Part shown: piece by piece, positions 49,662 through 61,475 of the stretch
How positions within the stretch are numbered: the stretch's first letter is position 1
Layout of the letters: each line of letters begins with the position of its first letter
DNA from: Piezodorus guildinii
Lineage: Eukaryota; Arthropoda; Insecta; Hemiptera; Pentatomidae
Assembly: GCA_023052935.1 (NCBI GenBank)
Contig: CM041292.1
Location: 89,883,169-89,947,168 of the forward strand
Length of the DNA stretch: 64,000 bases
Direction of reading: 5' to 3'
Program-made: the position numbers and the translations under genes
Notes under the pieces: generated by a model
What the model saw: only the letters and a program-made list of their open reading frames with translations
Told to the model about the DNA's origin: nothing
Databases searched by the model: none

Positions 49662-49803
49662 ATATATACAAGTTTATATTGTTCTCAGTTTTCAGTAAAT
49701 GAATAAATAATTTTATTAATGCGACGTTTCGAGAATTTATTGTCCTCATAATAATGCAATTTTGGACAAAATAGTGTCTTAAATAGACATGTGTAGACCA
49801 CAA

Positions 49804-49835
<32 letters not shown>

Positions 49836-50060
49836 TAAATATATAATTATATATATATGTACTATTGTAAAAGTTTACAGAGACCAACTGATTGTCGTAG
49901 ATAGTAATATAATAGATTATTTTATAAAACACATGTTTCTTTTAAAATCCAATGTAAATAATTCTTTAACAAATTATTTTCATTTCTAAATTTGTTTAAA
50001 AATTCGTGAATTGATATAAATAAGGTAGGTAAGTGAAAGTCCTGTGTTGCGCACACCTAA

Positions 50061-51280
50061 TATTGAAAATTATTATTCAAGACAATTTTTTTTTTTTTTT
50101 TTTAATTCTTAACATAAAACTACAATTAAATCAATACTTATTACATACTTTACCCTCGATTCATATTTCAGAATTTAAGTAGATTGCGGTAAGGATGAGT
50201 CTTGAGAAACTAATTCTTCGTAAAATTTTAAAGAGTGCTAATTATGTTTGTCGAACAATGTACTCACGCCCAATATAAAAATAGAAGATGGTACTTACAC
50301 AATAGGTAGCGTGCGGACCGGGAGGGCTCTGACCTAAATTTTAAAATGGGAGGGGGAAGGTAATGGGTGCCCAATACAAACATTCCAATTTACTAATGTT
50401 AGGCGTTCGACCCCGTCTGGCGGAATAACGTTCACTTTATTCTGATATCTTATTGGGTATTAAGGCTTTTTTCCGTTTTGCCTTGATACCAGAAATGCGA
50501 TTTAAAAATATAAGTTTTTGAATATTTTCTGAGAGGCATTTTCATTGTCTTTAAATTATATTCTAGTCAAAATAGTCACTATTCATGGACGTATGCTACT
50601 AATTTAATCTTTGATTGATATTTTTTTATCAATTTATTTTTTGTATATTGATAAAGTTATGAAAATAATTCAGGTTTATCGTTCATGACTCAATTACTTG
50701 GTATAGTTAATTGATTTAAGTAGCCCTTGTTAACGTATTTCGCATTATATATTTTTTTTTAATTACTTTTATATTGATTCAATCATTAGCCAATGCCACA
50801 TTGAGAAGAGAAATTGAGAAGAGTATGAAGGTCGATATTTACAACGTGGTTCCGCTATGAAAAGAAAGTCAACGTCCACAGGCAGTCGCTGAGATGTTTT
50901 GTCCAAAATCATGTCAATGTCAAAATCATACGAGGCGTTCTTTTCTCTTTTGTTATCAACGATATAGTGGTCTTAGAAATAGTTATATTAATTAAAATAA
51001 ACCTTGCAGTAGGCGTTTTAATTTGTATGTATAATTTAGACAACGACCCGTTATAATCGATCGAGAAAATAAAATTATGTTCAAGGACGTACAATACAAA
51101 AACTGAATATAAAAATCATCCGCCTCTCTCCCTGAGCTACTTGGACCTTTTTTTTTTTTTTTTTTTTTTTTTTTGTACACCAAAGCACTGATTCCTTGGT
51201 TCTCTGTACTAGAGGAAATTCATCCGTGTGGCAGTCATTGTAAGAAAAATTGTAAAATAGTTTGAAATATTTACTGTTTT
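50061..51280. other. AT-rich spacer
   Basis: Homopolymer T runs near 50085 and 51148-51175. No gene recognised. Confidence 0.4.
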
Positions 51281-51319
51281 GCCAACGTTTCGATCCCCAT
51301 TGTGGGTCATCTTCAAGGC
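51281..51319 (-). ncRNA. Degenerate hammerhead-like motif
   Basis: On the minus strand: TTGAAGA, T, a GACCC/GGG(G) stem, then GAAACGTTGGC. The C3 position is changed to T, so cleavage competence is doubtful. Confidence 0.4.
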
Positions 51320-51332
51320 TAACTCACCAAAT

Positions 51333-52415
51333 ACCGATAAACCTGTTAATTCTTCGTCAGTGGTATGCAGAGAATGTTGCTAGTGCCGAGACACTTGCCA
51401 CCGATCTGCAAGAATTACAGGGTGGACAAATTGCTGCAATTTATTATCATTATTATTATTTTAACATTTATTCGTTGTATTGACTGTATCAAGGTCTGAA
51501 CTTTCGTTTATCTTTTTTTATTCCAAACAAGAAATTTGACATGATGAAATTTCTTTGAAATGAGGAAATTTGTGGACTGCTGAAACAGGTGATCTCTTGG
51601 CCTGTGGCCTGCGTAGTCGTCGAGGTGGGCTGTAAGGATTCGTAGGGCATTATAATGTTTCGGTTAGTTGATTGGTGTTGTATGTTAGTCTTTGGTGGAA
51701 GTTATTGTATTGCTCTGTATCAGTGGCTGAAATCCTTGGTATGTTCAAGTCATTATGCACATTATGACTTAATTTGTCACGTATAACGGTGCGTTCACTA
51801 TTTTACGCAGCACTTTCGACACAAACGATTGAATTCTTTGGATGTTAGATGATATGTACGTCCAGGTTGGTTTTAACAAAAATTTATAAAGAGTTAGTTT
51901 GTTGGTTAATGATAATTTAGAACGTCTGTCAAGTTACCTAGATAAAAAACCGTATTGTCTGTGAAGTTCTTTACGTTTTAGCCGAATATGAGTTTTACAG
52001 ATCAGTATTTTGTCCAAGTAAATACCTAAATATCGAATTTTCATCTGATGTAGGAATTTGAATGTTATTAAAATAAATAGGAGGAAAGGTTTGTGAATAC
52101 TACATTTCAAAGTGAATACTACATGAACACTCTTGGACTCATTCATCTTTATTTTCCACCTTGTAGCCCAATCAGAAATTTCGTTGAGGTGGTTTTGGTG
52201 GGAGATAGCCGCTTGAAAAGGATCCTTATCTGAGCAAAGGACAGCTGTATCATCTGCTAACGTAGTCAACTTTCTTAAAAAAACAAAAAAACAGTAATCA
52301 TAAATTGCTAGAATTCGTCCACCCTCTAAGTCATGCAGATCGGTGGTAATTGCCCCGGCACTAGCAACATTCCCTGCACACCACTGCCGAAGAATCAACA
52401 GGTTTATCGGCCTTT
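51333..52415. mobile_element. Inverted repeats flanking a Jockey fragment
   Basis: 51333-51445 and about 52295-52415 are diverged inverted repeats of about 115 bases (shared CCGATAAACCTGTT, GAATGTTGCTAGTGCC, CACCGATCTGCA and GGGTGGAC). The space between holds the Jockey fragment. The left repeat is preceded by the hammerhead-like motif. Confidence 0.65.
51480..52265 (-). pseudogene. Jockey-type LINE RT C-terminal fragment
   Basis: The minus strand encodes LADDTAVLCSDKDPFQAAI, then ISDWATRWKIKMNESKSVHV, RYLGIYLDK and HIRLKRKELHRQYGF. These are the (Y)ADD box and following thumb region, parallel to the copies at 0.1 and 29.9 kb but from a more distant element. Frames break near 51940 and 52080. 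Confidence 0.8.
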
Positions 52416-52429
52416 GATGCGTTAGTGCG

Positions 52430-53640
52430 CAACATAATATTGTTCAATTAGTTTTTTTTATTTCTTTAGGAACGATGCTGACGTATTAGGGGCGCTGCAC
52501 ACTGGGCAAAATCACCAATTTAGGTAGACAGAAGTCAGATCAAAATATTGGAATTTTCCTGTGCTTCACCTTTTTATTTTTAGTTGGCAAGACCCTTAAT
52601 ACTAATATTCGCCGCCGTTTACAAATAAATAATAAATGAGTGAATCATTCCTGTTCGCACAAGTGCCTAATAACCAACAGTGGGATTATTTATTCGATGT
52701 CCATTTGTTGTATTCAAGGTGTGTTTAGCGCAAAGTCCTTTTACTTTTATTTAACAATGGACATTGCTGAGACAGGTAAGACATTATATTTCCAAACTCG
52801 ATATTTAAAATACATTGCTATCTACCTGTAGCAATTTGTAAATGTTTGCTCCTATCCAATAAATAAAAACTATATAACCCCCAAGGATTTGTTTTATCAA
52901 TCCTTCTAGTCTTTAAATTTTTTGCGATTTTTTTGCGTTTCGGGGGATACATCATTTTTGTCTGACACAAAACTCCGAATTTATGGTTTTACAAGAGAGA
53001 AATTCCCAATTTGGGTCTGCTGCTTAACTTAGCTGAGTTGCTATGAGTACACAGCATGTATTATTTGAAAAGTTTCCTAAATGATATAAAATACATCTAT
53101 TAGCAGGTTTCAGCTACTCCGAGCCATGATTAGATTTTGTGTATTATTTTTCCCGTGTTGTGGGACTTCAAATTTAAAATGTAGGGAAGTTTTAGATTTT
53201 AGCAAATAAATTTGATGTTTGACCACTGTGCGCTCGCCAATAGTGTCGAAAAATTAACTATTTTTTATATTTTTTTCTTATAATTTTTTTCATATTTGTT
53301 TCCGTAACCTGGGACCCCAAAGGTTAATTAAATATGACAAGTTTCAGAATTTTGTCCACCTAAATCGGTAATATTTTCTACTGTGCGTTGTCTTATTGGA
53401 GAACCTTGGCATTGATCTATCTATTTTTGTGCCGAAACTCATCAATTTAGGTAGCAGCCATCTTTCATATTTTTTTATGTCCAACTGGGAAATGCAAACA
53501 ACATCGAATCGATAAAGAACTTACGGTAGAAAAAAAGAGATAAAGTCATCCTAAATCTTACTTTAGCTATAATATGGATATACAACAGTAATCATTAAAT
53601 AAATCGAAATTCTGTTAAAATAATAAAATAATTTTTCATT
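52430..53640. other. AT-rich region with weak inverted ends
   Basis: Possible weak TIRs at 52493-52531 and 53353-53391; see findings. No coding region recognised. Confidence 0.35.
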
Positions 53641-53677
53641 TGCAGTATTCACTGCATTTATTCAAGGACCATTACAT

Positions 53678-53860
53678 GATAGATAGATAAGTGTTTTATT
53701 GTAAATTAAAGATACATAAAACTTAAAGTTACACTTTAACATTAACCATTATAACCAAGATATGCTGGTGTTTCAAGCCGGATGGGCTTTTCTCTCTCTA
53801 TTTGTCAGCAATTGTTAGAATACTAAGTTATAATTTAACAAATAAGAAAAATAATAGAGG
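53678..53860 (-). repeat. Probable LINE 3' UTR with (TATC)n tail
   Basis: On the minus strand a GC-richer block (GCCCATCCGGCTTGAAACAC) is followed by AATAAA (53695-53700) and a short TATCTATCTATC tail at 53678-53689. This is the end structure of many non-LTR elements. No coding part remains. Confidence 0.4.
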
Positions 53861-55560
53861 GAATATTAACAAAAAAAAAAAAAAAAAACTCTCAAAAGAG
53901 AGTTCACAAAAGCTTTACTTGTTGTTCTAAGCCCTTATTATCTTTCCATATTCTTATTACCATATCTAGAACTTTTATTTTGTCAAAATCATCCACTCTT
54001 TATAAAAAAGAATCCCTGTTGATGACGTAAATGAAGTTTTCATTTTAATTTACTAGATTTTAAAACATCCTTAAGCTTCTACCGCCGGAAAATAATTAAT
54101 TTTACGTTCCATTGAAAATCATTTAGTCTCTTCCCGAATTGTTGTTCAAAAGAGTGTAAATTTATTCTAATAACTATTCCATAAAATAAAAATACTTTTA
54201 TATGCTTCTCCATTCATTCATACTTAGTTAGTTATACTTGACAATTAGCAACCCTTTAACCATTTTCAAGCCTTTTTAATTTTATTTAGAAGGATTGGCT
54301 ATGATAAACTTGACATTCATTAATTTTTTTTTTAATTATTAGTAATCTTATCCCAAACACAATATATTTGTTTAGATTACAATAAATTTGACTATCTCTC
54401 TCAACCATGTCTGTAAATTTACTCAGCTTTGAGATTTTTTGTAATATTATCAACACCCCACTTTTATAATCAATACTCGGAATGGTAGAGGAAATTTATT
54501 ATTTGGGTCGATAACAGCTTTCCACAATCAGCATTTTTTGCCGATAACAGCAAGGCGGAATATGATAATTCAATCTTTATACTATAAATCGTTAGTTAGA
54601 ATGTTTCTGTCAAAATGACTATTCTTTCTTACTAGTTAATAAAAAAAATAGGACACATACCATCCAGTGTAATTGATCAACCTTCTATCAAAAGATTAAA
54701 TTAAATTAATTCAAAACTATAATATTTTTTCTCCAAACTAGTTAGCAAAAAAAAAACAGCGTAATAATTTTAAAACAAATTTTCTTATTTTTTTTATGAA
54801 TCCGTAATTGTTTTCCATTACTAACTTTACTCAATGAATCGGCTTGATTTTGGTTGAAAACTTAAAATATTTTCGAATCCAAAATATTGTGAAATGTTAA
54901 GGCTTCGTATTGAATTTCTTTCGCATATTTATCTCATCATGTTTTTATTAATAGCTATTTATTTATTCGCTTGCCTACAAGTAATTGAAAATTTATTACG
55001 ATAGATATCAATCATGATAACAATTTAGCTTATAAAAAGGGATAATACATGGTAATAAATTATGAATGATATCTATATTGATAAAAAAGACTAAAATAAA
55101 ATAAATTGAGTTATTTATTGATACATATTATAAGATACATAGACTAATAGTAAATAGTTAAGCTGCATGAGTGGGTTTTGAGATATTAGCTGACTAAGGT
55201 TTTCGACACTGAATCTTTTCTATGCTACCCAAGTCCTCCTTCCAGCATCTCATTATCCCAACCAGTTATTCCTAAACCAGTACTTAAAATTACAGCAAAG
55301 AGGGTCAGGCTATTTCCATTTGGGTTAACACAAAGACACCTTCTTGCCTTTTTTATGGAAAAACATTATTTCTAAGAGCTCAACAGAACAGTTTATTAAC
55401 CTTTTACGAAATACTTATTAAAACCCGCTTAACTTGGGGTGAATATCTGATAACTCGGAAGCTATTTTCCTGGGACATATAAGATGTCTTTTGAAAGATT
55501 CTCATAGTCTACAATGTTACGAAAAACACACACACACACAAAAAACAAAAACAGTTCAAC
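53861..55560. other. AT-rich spacer
   Basis: No gene or recognisable repeat. Confidence 0.4.
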
Positions 55561-55631
55561 AGTTATGGCAACATTAACTTGCCGATTAGGCCAGCAAGTT
55601 ACTGTTGCCAATTAGCTTCGTTTAATTAGAT

Positions 55632-55890
55632 CTTCTATTTACTGGGCTCCTCCAATGCCTTCATCCTCCTGGCTGGTCTTCTTTCGATGTTAAAATGAGC
55701 TGGGCCCACAGCCAATTTCCAACCATAACAAACTCTTTGAAGAACGGGTAGTTGTTTTCCGTCATCAGAGAGGACATAGAGTCCGGGTTTCCTCAGCAGT
55801 TTGGTCCGTTCAGCTTCAGAGGGAGTGCAAGTTAACAAAACATCTTCGGCTGACTCCAGGACACCACAGCAAGCATATAGGGGCTTGGTA
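55632..55890 (-). pseudogene. Possible LINE ORF2 C-terminal fragment
   Basis: The minus strand reads CCGVLESAEDVLLTCTPSEA, followed by about 60 residues ending KALEEPSK and a stop. The CC..ESA(E/D)..L..C pattern resembles the cysteine motif near the C-terminus of several LINE proteins, but His is replaced. Could instead be an unrelated exon; the evidence is weak. Confidence 0.35.
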
Positions 55891-55929
55891 TTATTTTAAG
55901 GGACCTAATGTTCAATGATAGTAGTCCGA

Positions 55930-56110
55930 CAAAGACGCTCCCAAGTTTCTAATAGATATACCGAGTTGAAGTGGCTCCAGCTTTCTTCCCGTCGGCAATA
56001 CCTCCTTCGTATCTGTATTTTCCGATCTTTCAAAATAAAAAGACCTTATATTTTTCATATGCTTACATATTTCTTTGTCCATTCAGTAAACACGAGATAC
56101 CAACCCATAA
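55930..56110 (+). pseudogene. LINE ORF2 C-terminal fragment
   Basis: RYTELKWLQLSSRRQYLLRI, then CIFRSFK, aligns with the segment just before the C-terminus in the copy at 60.97 kb (ELRWLYPSNCREYFLASFLN). This is the L.WL....RR pattern of CR1/L2-like RT proteins. Confidence 0.5.
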
Positions 56111-56129
56111 ACCTTTCCAAAAAATAGTT

Positions 56130-57174
56130 TGTTATTCGTACTATCCTATTTTGGAATTTATTGTCTATATCCATTCGTAAAGCCTTATCATTAACCACGT
56201 TTAAACATCAATTTTTTCTCTATCTTCTAAACTACCAATTTTCCCACATATGTAATGTTTAAAGCTATTGGCGATAACTATTCGTCATTACAAAATCCGT
56301 CTGTTATATTGTTGTACTGAAGACTGAAGAAATATAAGACCAGACAATTATCATTTGTATTGTACTTTTTAGTTATTCTTAGGGCACTACTCGTCCAAGA
56401 ATAAAATTCATTTTCATTTAATTTCATTGCTATGTCAATGGACGCATTAACCTTTTTTATTGTACTTTCATCCCAGTTCAATTGGTGAGAATAGTCGTGT
56501 GAAGTGATTAAATCATAATATGATATTTAGTATATAGAATTTTAAGATTCTGCTTATATTACTAAGTAAGACGTGAAATTAATGTGGATAAGGAGTTGTT
56601 CGAATTTATTCAATTTCCCACAGATTTAAATATTAGTAATCATATGCAGAATTAATTTCTAAATATGGGGATAAAACATAAGCATAAGGAAGAAAAAATA
56701 CCTCCCTTAATAAATACTTTTATTATTATGTTATTTTGAATGATATTATCAATAGGTTGTATGAAATAATATACTACAAATTATTTGAACTGAAAGCTTA
56801 AATCATTGTTTCTGCGCTATATTTCCTGATATGAAAAGTTTAGGGCTTATCATTTAAAACAGAGGGACCATCTTTTTGATTATTTCTAATGCATTTGGAA
56901 TTCCGAATGGTTACATTTTAATGGAAAGCATTCAAAAATATTTTACGGATCTCAATTCGTTGTAAAATTTACCTAATAACTGAATAAAAAGGAGACTAGT
57001 ATTATTCAGTTCAGCCCAGAGATGTTATAGATATGCCTGGAATTATTCATGCTTTATCACTGCGCACCATTTTTACCAAAAACATTTTAGGTTGTAGAAT
57101 TTTTTCAAACGTTTTGTATAATTTATGATTTTTTACCGTTATGCATACCCTATTGTCTTTATTCGTCCGTAAAT
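56130..57174. other. AT-rich spacer
   Basis: No recognisable feature. Confidence 0.4.
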
Positions 57175-57356
57175 AATCCATAGTGACGTTAAAAGGTGGT
57201 CCCGAGCCTGTGCAATGTCAGGTACTCGTTAAAGATCCCTATCCTAATAAAACCTGGATAGGCAAAATTTAGGACTCCCACTGTAGCATCGTCCGATTAG
57301 CCATAGTAGCATAAAGTATCTAAATAAATAAACAAACAAATCCATAGTGACGTTAA
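57175..57356 (+). repeat. tRNA-derived SINE, family 2, copy 3, 5'-truncated, 18-bp TSD
   Basis: Only the 3' half remains (from GACGTTAAAAGGTGGTCC), with a tail of (TAAA)/(CAAA) units. The direct repeat AATCCATAGTGACGTTAA flanks it at 57175-57192 and 57339-57356, and overlaps the element by microhomology. This shows LINE-driven insertion with 5' truncation. Confidence 0.85.
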
Positions 57357-58650
57357 TATTGAACTTGTGATATACTTTTAACAACTATACACAAAATAGT
57401 AAATAGTTTTTAACGTTTGAAAAAAACAATGTCCTTGTTGTATATCATTGAAATTCTATTAATAACATAATGACAGTATTGTATTCAGTCAGTGTATATA
57501 AAACTAGAACTGCTCACCAATGCTAAAAGTAACCTCTTCCTCACCCTTCTCTCATTCACTCTCTCTCTCTCTTGTATAGGCTTGCTCATGCTTTATTACT
57601 GTTAGTCGAAGTTGGTCTTGAAATACCGTGAAAAGTTTGTATTCTCTGAGAACCTTTTGTTCTCATAACTGAAGTTTGTATCTAATCTTAGGTTAAAAAG
57701 ATCTCGAAAAAAATAAAGGAAAAATAAAAGACAAGGAATTCTTTCCTTGTGCGCATCTACTCTCTACAAGCATGGATGTAACAATACAGATATGATTATT
57801 ATATGTACTGGGTTTTACTAGGGATTTTCGAATAAAATATTTTTTCTAATTAACACATTAAATAGTTTGGCTGAAGAAGAAGGTATGAAAGTCTTCATCG
57901 GAGAGTCATTAAGGTCGAGCTGCGTGACCTGCAACCGATAAACCTAATGTAGGTGACAGGATCAAGGCCACTGGGATATATTTTCATTGTGAATAAAAAA
58001 AATGTGTTAAATATAACAGTGAGTGTAAAATCAAACGAGCGAGGTTTGTGTTGATGAAAATTGAACTGCTAAGTCAGGCCTGAGTCAGCTAAGAAAAAAC
58101 ATTCCATCTGTTGCATTCCTAACTTCCAGCAGAGCCAAACAAACACAAGTATTGACCACGTTAAACCAACCATGTTCTTTAAGCTCGTTATATTTTTAGT
58201 CTTGGATGTAGTTTACTTACCATTCAAAAATTTTTCTTAAAAAAAAACAAAAATACAACTCAACCCAGAAATTTGGAATTTCGTTCAGTACATAGTTAGG
58301 ATCAGTGCTCTTTCAAGTCCAACGGTTGTTCATGGAGGTAATTTGACCTTAATAACGCTCAGCCGCCATGTTTTTCTTCTCCACTTGGCCCATTTACCTA
58401 ATGAGATAATTATAATTAGTAGATAACCGTCTATCGTCATAGGGAGAAAAAATACTTTCTAATTTCTCACGGTAATAATTTTTTAATGGCTAGTATTTAA
58501 TATTAATTAATCATGTTCCATTTTAAATACTGCATTATTGAAAGTTGGAAATCTTTAGCATCTGCCAAGTCTATCGAAAGTGATATTTTCGTTAATAATT
58601 CACTATTTATTATATATATAGTTATCTATACATTACTTATCTACTACGTT
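57357..58650. other. AT-rich spacer
   Basis: Short (CT)n at about 57556-57573. No gene recognised. Confidence 0.4.
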
Positions 58651-58671
58651 GGATAGTCGGCCATGAGCAAC

Positions 58672-59825
58672 CTAAGCATATAGAGAGAGAGCCTCTTTGG
58701 CTGCCTTATCTGCCATTTCATTTCCCATTATCCCCATATGGCCCGGTATCCAGACATAATGAATAATTTTTCCGTCTTCAGCCATTGATTTGGTCAATTC
58801 CAGGATTCTTAAAATTCCTGGATGACTGGAATACATATTGTCAAGAGCTTTTAGAGCGCTCAATGAATCTGAGGCTATGATGACATTTTCTATTGGGAGA
58901 GTTCTAGAATAATCTAAAGCCATTGCGATCGCATTCACTTCAGCAGTATAGACAGAGCAAAATTGATGAAGCTTTGACTTGTAGGTGCAATCTGACGCAA
59001 CAAAAGCTGAACCAGTGGATGAGTCCGACTTTGAGCCATCTGTGAATATTAACTTGTGGCTAGGCAATGCGCTGATGATCTTCTCAAAGCGTTTTTTGAA
59101 ATCTTTTGAATTGGAATTCTCTTTAGTAAAGTTTGTCAATTGAAGATATAGATGGGGTTTTTGAAATGTCCATGGTGGGGTCCTGTTTTCTATTGAATTT
59201 ATATTAATTAATTTTAACTGGGTAATGGCGGATAACATTCTTTCTGCTAGTGGCAAGGTTGGTTTAGCCTTTGGTTGAAATTTTGTGGAGTATTTAGGTT
59301 TAAAGATGTATCTGTGGGTAGGATGGGTAGATTGTGTGAATAGTTTGGTGATGTAGTTGATGGCCAGTTTATCGCGTCGGTAAGATAATGGTGGTAAGCC
59401 AGATTCTGCGCAAAGACTTTGTGAAGGGCTGGTCCTGAAAGCGCCAGTAGCAATGCGTATGCCTGCATGGTGTACTACATCTAGTTTATTCAAAATGTCC
59501 TTTCTTGCCGAGCCAAAAACAAAACTGCCATACTCCATCTTTGTACATATTACTGACAGGTATATCTTGAGTAAGGTGTTGCGATCTGCACCCCAACTTG
59601 TTCCACTCAAGACTTTTAAAATATTTAGTTTTTCTAAACATTTTTCTTTTAAAGATTTTATATGATTCTCCCAATTCAGGCGTCTATCAAATTCCAATCC
59701 TAAAAATCGACAGGTATTTACGTAGGGTAGTGGAACATTGTTAAGCATGAGATGTGGTAGGTCGGGGATATTTTTTCTTCTGCTAAAATATAAAACATTT
59801 TGTTTTATTTGCCGAAAAAGTTAGT
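58672..59825 (-). pseudogene. I-superfamily LINE ORF2: RT thumb and RNase H
   Basis: The longest transposon frame in the window, 358 codons from an internal Met at 59748 and open further upstream (NKTKCFIFSRRKN). The RT C-terminus reads CRFLGLEFDRRLNWENHI. RNase H has all four acidic motifs: FTDGSK (near 59040), TAEVNAI (near 58945), ASDSLSAL (near 58870) and GIMGNEMADKAAK (near 58715), with the WIPGH signature. RNase H places it in the I-like LINE group. The coding part is intact where present, so it is young, but the fingers/palm of RT are missing beyond 59826. Confidence 0.9.
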
Positions 59826-59877
59826 CCTGAATTTTGAGACCACACCACACCATTAACATTAACCACACCATTAACAC

Positions 59878-60112
59878 CATCAGAACTAGCGCGCCTTCTA
59901 ATTGAAAACGTTTTTAAAAAATGGGATGAAACATGGAAAAACAGCTATCCAAGCAAGCTGAAAGCGATTAAGAGTGAGCCAAAGTCTTGGAAAACCTCAA
60001 ATCGCATCAACCGCAGAGAGGAGGTGGTCCTGGCCCGCAGACTTCGTAGGCAAAGCTTGCACGTCATCCCTGATGAAGGCCCACATTGTAGGCCGAAACG
60101 TCGGCACATAAT
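59878..60112 (+). pseudogene. LINE ORF2 C-terminal piece fused to a hammerhead-like 3' segment
   Basis: The frame reads LARLLIENVFKKWDETW, KNSYPSKLKAIKSEPKSWKT, then RINRREEVVLARRLRRQS. This is the region after RNase H in I/Jockey-like proteins (KL..IK....W..S...NRREEVVL.RLR). The expected C..C zinc motif is missing; the frame continues straight into the hammerhead-like motif at 60070. Opposite strand to the neighbouring RT-RNase H piece. Confidence 0.65.
60064..60106 (+). ncRNA. Hammerhead ribozyme-like motif
   Basis: CTGATGA (60070-60076), one A, stem GGCC/GGCC with an 8-9-base loop, GAAACGTC (60095-60102), GGC. Helix I is only 2 bp here. The following 100 bases (GGCACATAATAAAA, TAATTGTGTG, GACCGCACCC) match the copy at 31.7 kb. 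Confidence 0.5.
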
Positions 60113-60371
60113 AAAAATAACTCTTATTTTTAATTGTGTGGTTTTAATTTATGACCGCACCCCCAACCATCTTCCTCATCTAATTTCTCTACGGTCAACA
60201 AAACTCCATCATTATGATACATATTTATCTTTTGCTAATGCTGTTACATTTTTTCTTACTAGTGATTATTCTTATAGTTAATTGTTTTTTTCAACTATTT
60301 GTTGTTATTTGTTTTTTAGTAAAACAATTGTTCATTATTTGACCTTAAATTAGTTTCTAAAAATGAGTGTC

Positions 60372-60420
60372 TGGCACTGATGACCGAGATGTTTTGTGCC
60401 AATAAAATATAACAACCAAC
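60372..60420 (+). ncRNA. Degenerate hammerhead-like 3' end
   Basis: TGGCA-CTGATGA-CC-GAGATGTTTTG-TGCCA followed by AATAAAA. A 5-bp helix I encloses a CTGATGA box, but helix II is gone and GAAA is changed to GAGA. Probably a decayed relative or a different 3' end hairpin. Confidence 0.3.
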
Positions 60421-60984
60421 CAACTAAGCATATAGATACTTTATTAAAATTAATTAAGCATTTTAATTATGCATTAACAACGTTTTTAATAAATATGACC
60501 CATAAATTAAAAGGTAAATTGCATTCAAATATTTAAATTGTACCTTTGCATTAAACATATATTACTTCAAATCAATTTAAGCAAAAATTGAATGTTGACT
60601 TCATTTATTTATTTAAATAAACAATATAATATAATGAAAAAACACAGAAAAATAATTGGAAAAGAAAAACGCTTGATTAATTTAAAAAAATAACATAACT
60701 GAAACTTCCTCAAGTTTAGAAAATAGATACTTTAAATTTATCTTTTGCTTTATATAATTCAAATAAATAAATCGCTAATTTTGTTTATACTAGCAATAGT
60801 TAAGAAACTAACCAGGCTTGTATCACATTTTACTAAAATTTGACTAAATTCTCTGCAAAAGTTTAATACTTTACATTGAGTTATATTTGTATTAATGGAA
60901 CTATTAATATACGCTTAATCAATTGCTTCGTTTGATTTATCTTCGGGGTCCCTAGGTATGTCTCCATCTCGGAATTTTTTAGCG

Positions 60985-61475
60985 AGTTGAGGTGGCTTTA
61001 CCCTTCTAATTGTCGCGAGTATTTTCTGGCATCATTCCTTAACCAAGTTATCCAATTTCGCCGTTCATCGTATATTTTCGACCTCATAATATTCAAATCT
61101 TCTGTCCATTCCCGTTATACCCGCTCTAGGCCTTCAGATTTATACACTACGGCCCACCGTTCTGCACGATTCGACAGATCGTTCCTTATCCGATCCTCAA
61201 CCTTATGGAATTTTCTTTCTCTTTCTATCCGTCACTCCAAATCTCTTCCTACCTTCAAATCCCGCTTATTTATTCATCTCCTGACCAAACAGTCATAACA
61301 GGATTGTAAATAATGCTCTATTTCATTTTATTTTCTACTTATTAGCGTGTCTATTTACTATTAGTTTATGTGAACTTGTTTATATTCCCTTAGGACTCTG
61401 AAGACCATTTATACAATTTTATTAATTTCATTCTAAAGGGACTTGTACCAGGACAATAAAGAATTTATTTAATAC
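60985..61475 (+). pseudogene. LINE ORF2 C-terminus and 3' UTR (CR1/L2-Jockey style)
   Basis: MRWLYPSNCREYFLASFLNQ, SSVHSRYTRSRPSDLY, then FDRSFLIRSSTLWNFLSLSI and LPTFKSRLFIHLL, stop near 61298. The TLWN.L...IR....L.TFKSRL pattern is the conserved end of CR1/Jockey proteins. The 3' UTR runs to CAATAAAGAATTT near 61456. 5'-truncated; the same family has pieces at 13.0 and 55.9 kb. Confidence 0.75.

Larger units (their letters stand above)
47621..50060 (+). mobile_element. TIR repeat family, copy F (expanded by insertions)
   Basis: Start CTACTTTCACTTACC near 47619, matching body to about 48180. The end-type half resumes near 49515 (GAACAGTAATATACATGTAT-type sequence) and closes with GGTAAGTGAAAGT then CCTGTGTTGCGC near 50026-50052. 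The 1.3 kb in between is AT microsatellite and unrecognised AT-rich sequence, absent from other copies. Confidence 0.65.
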
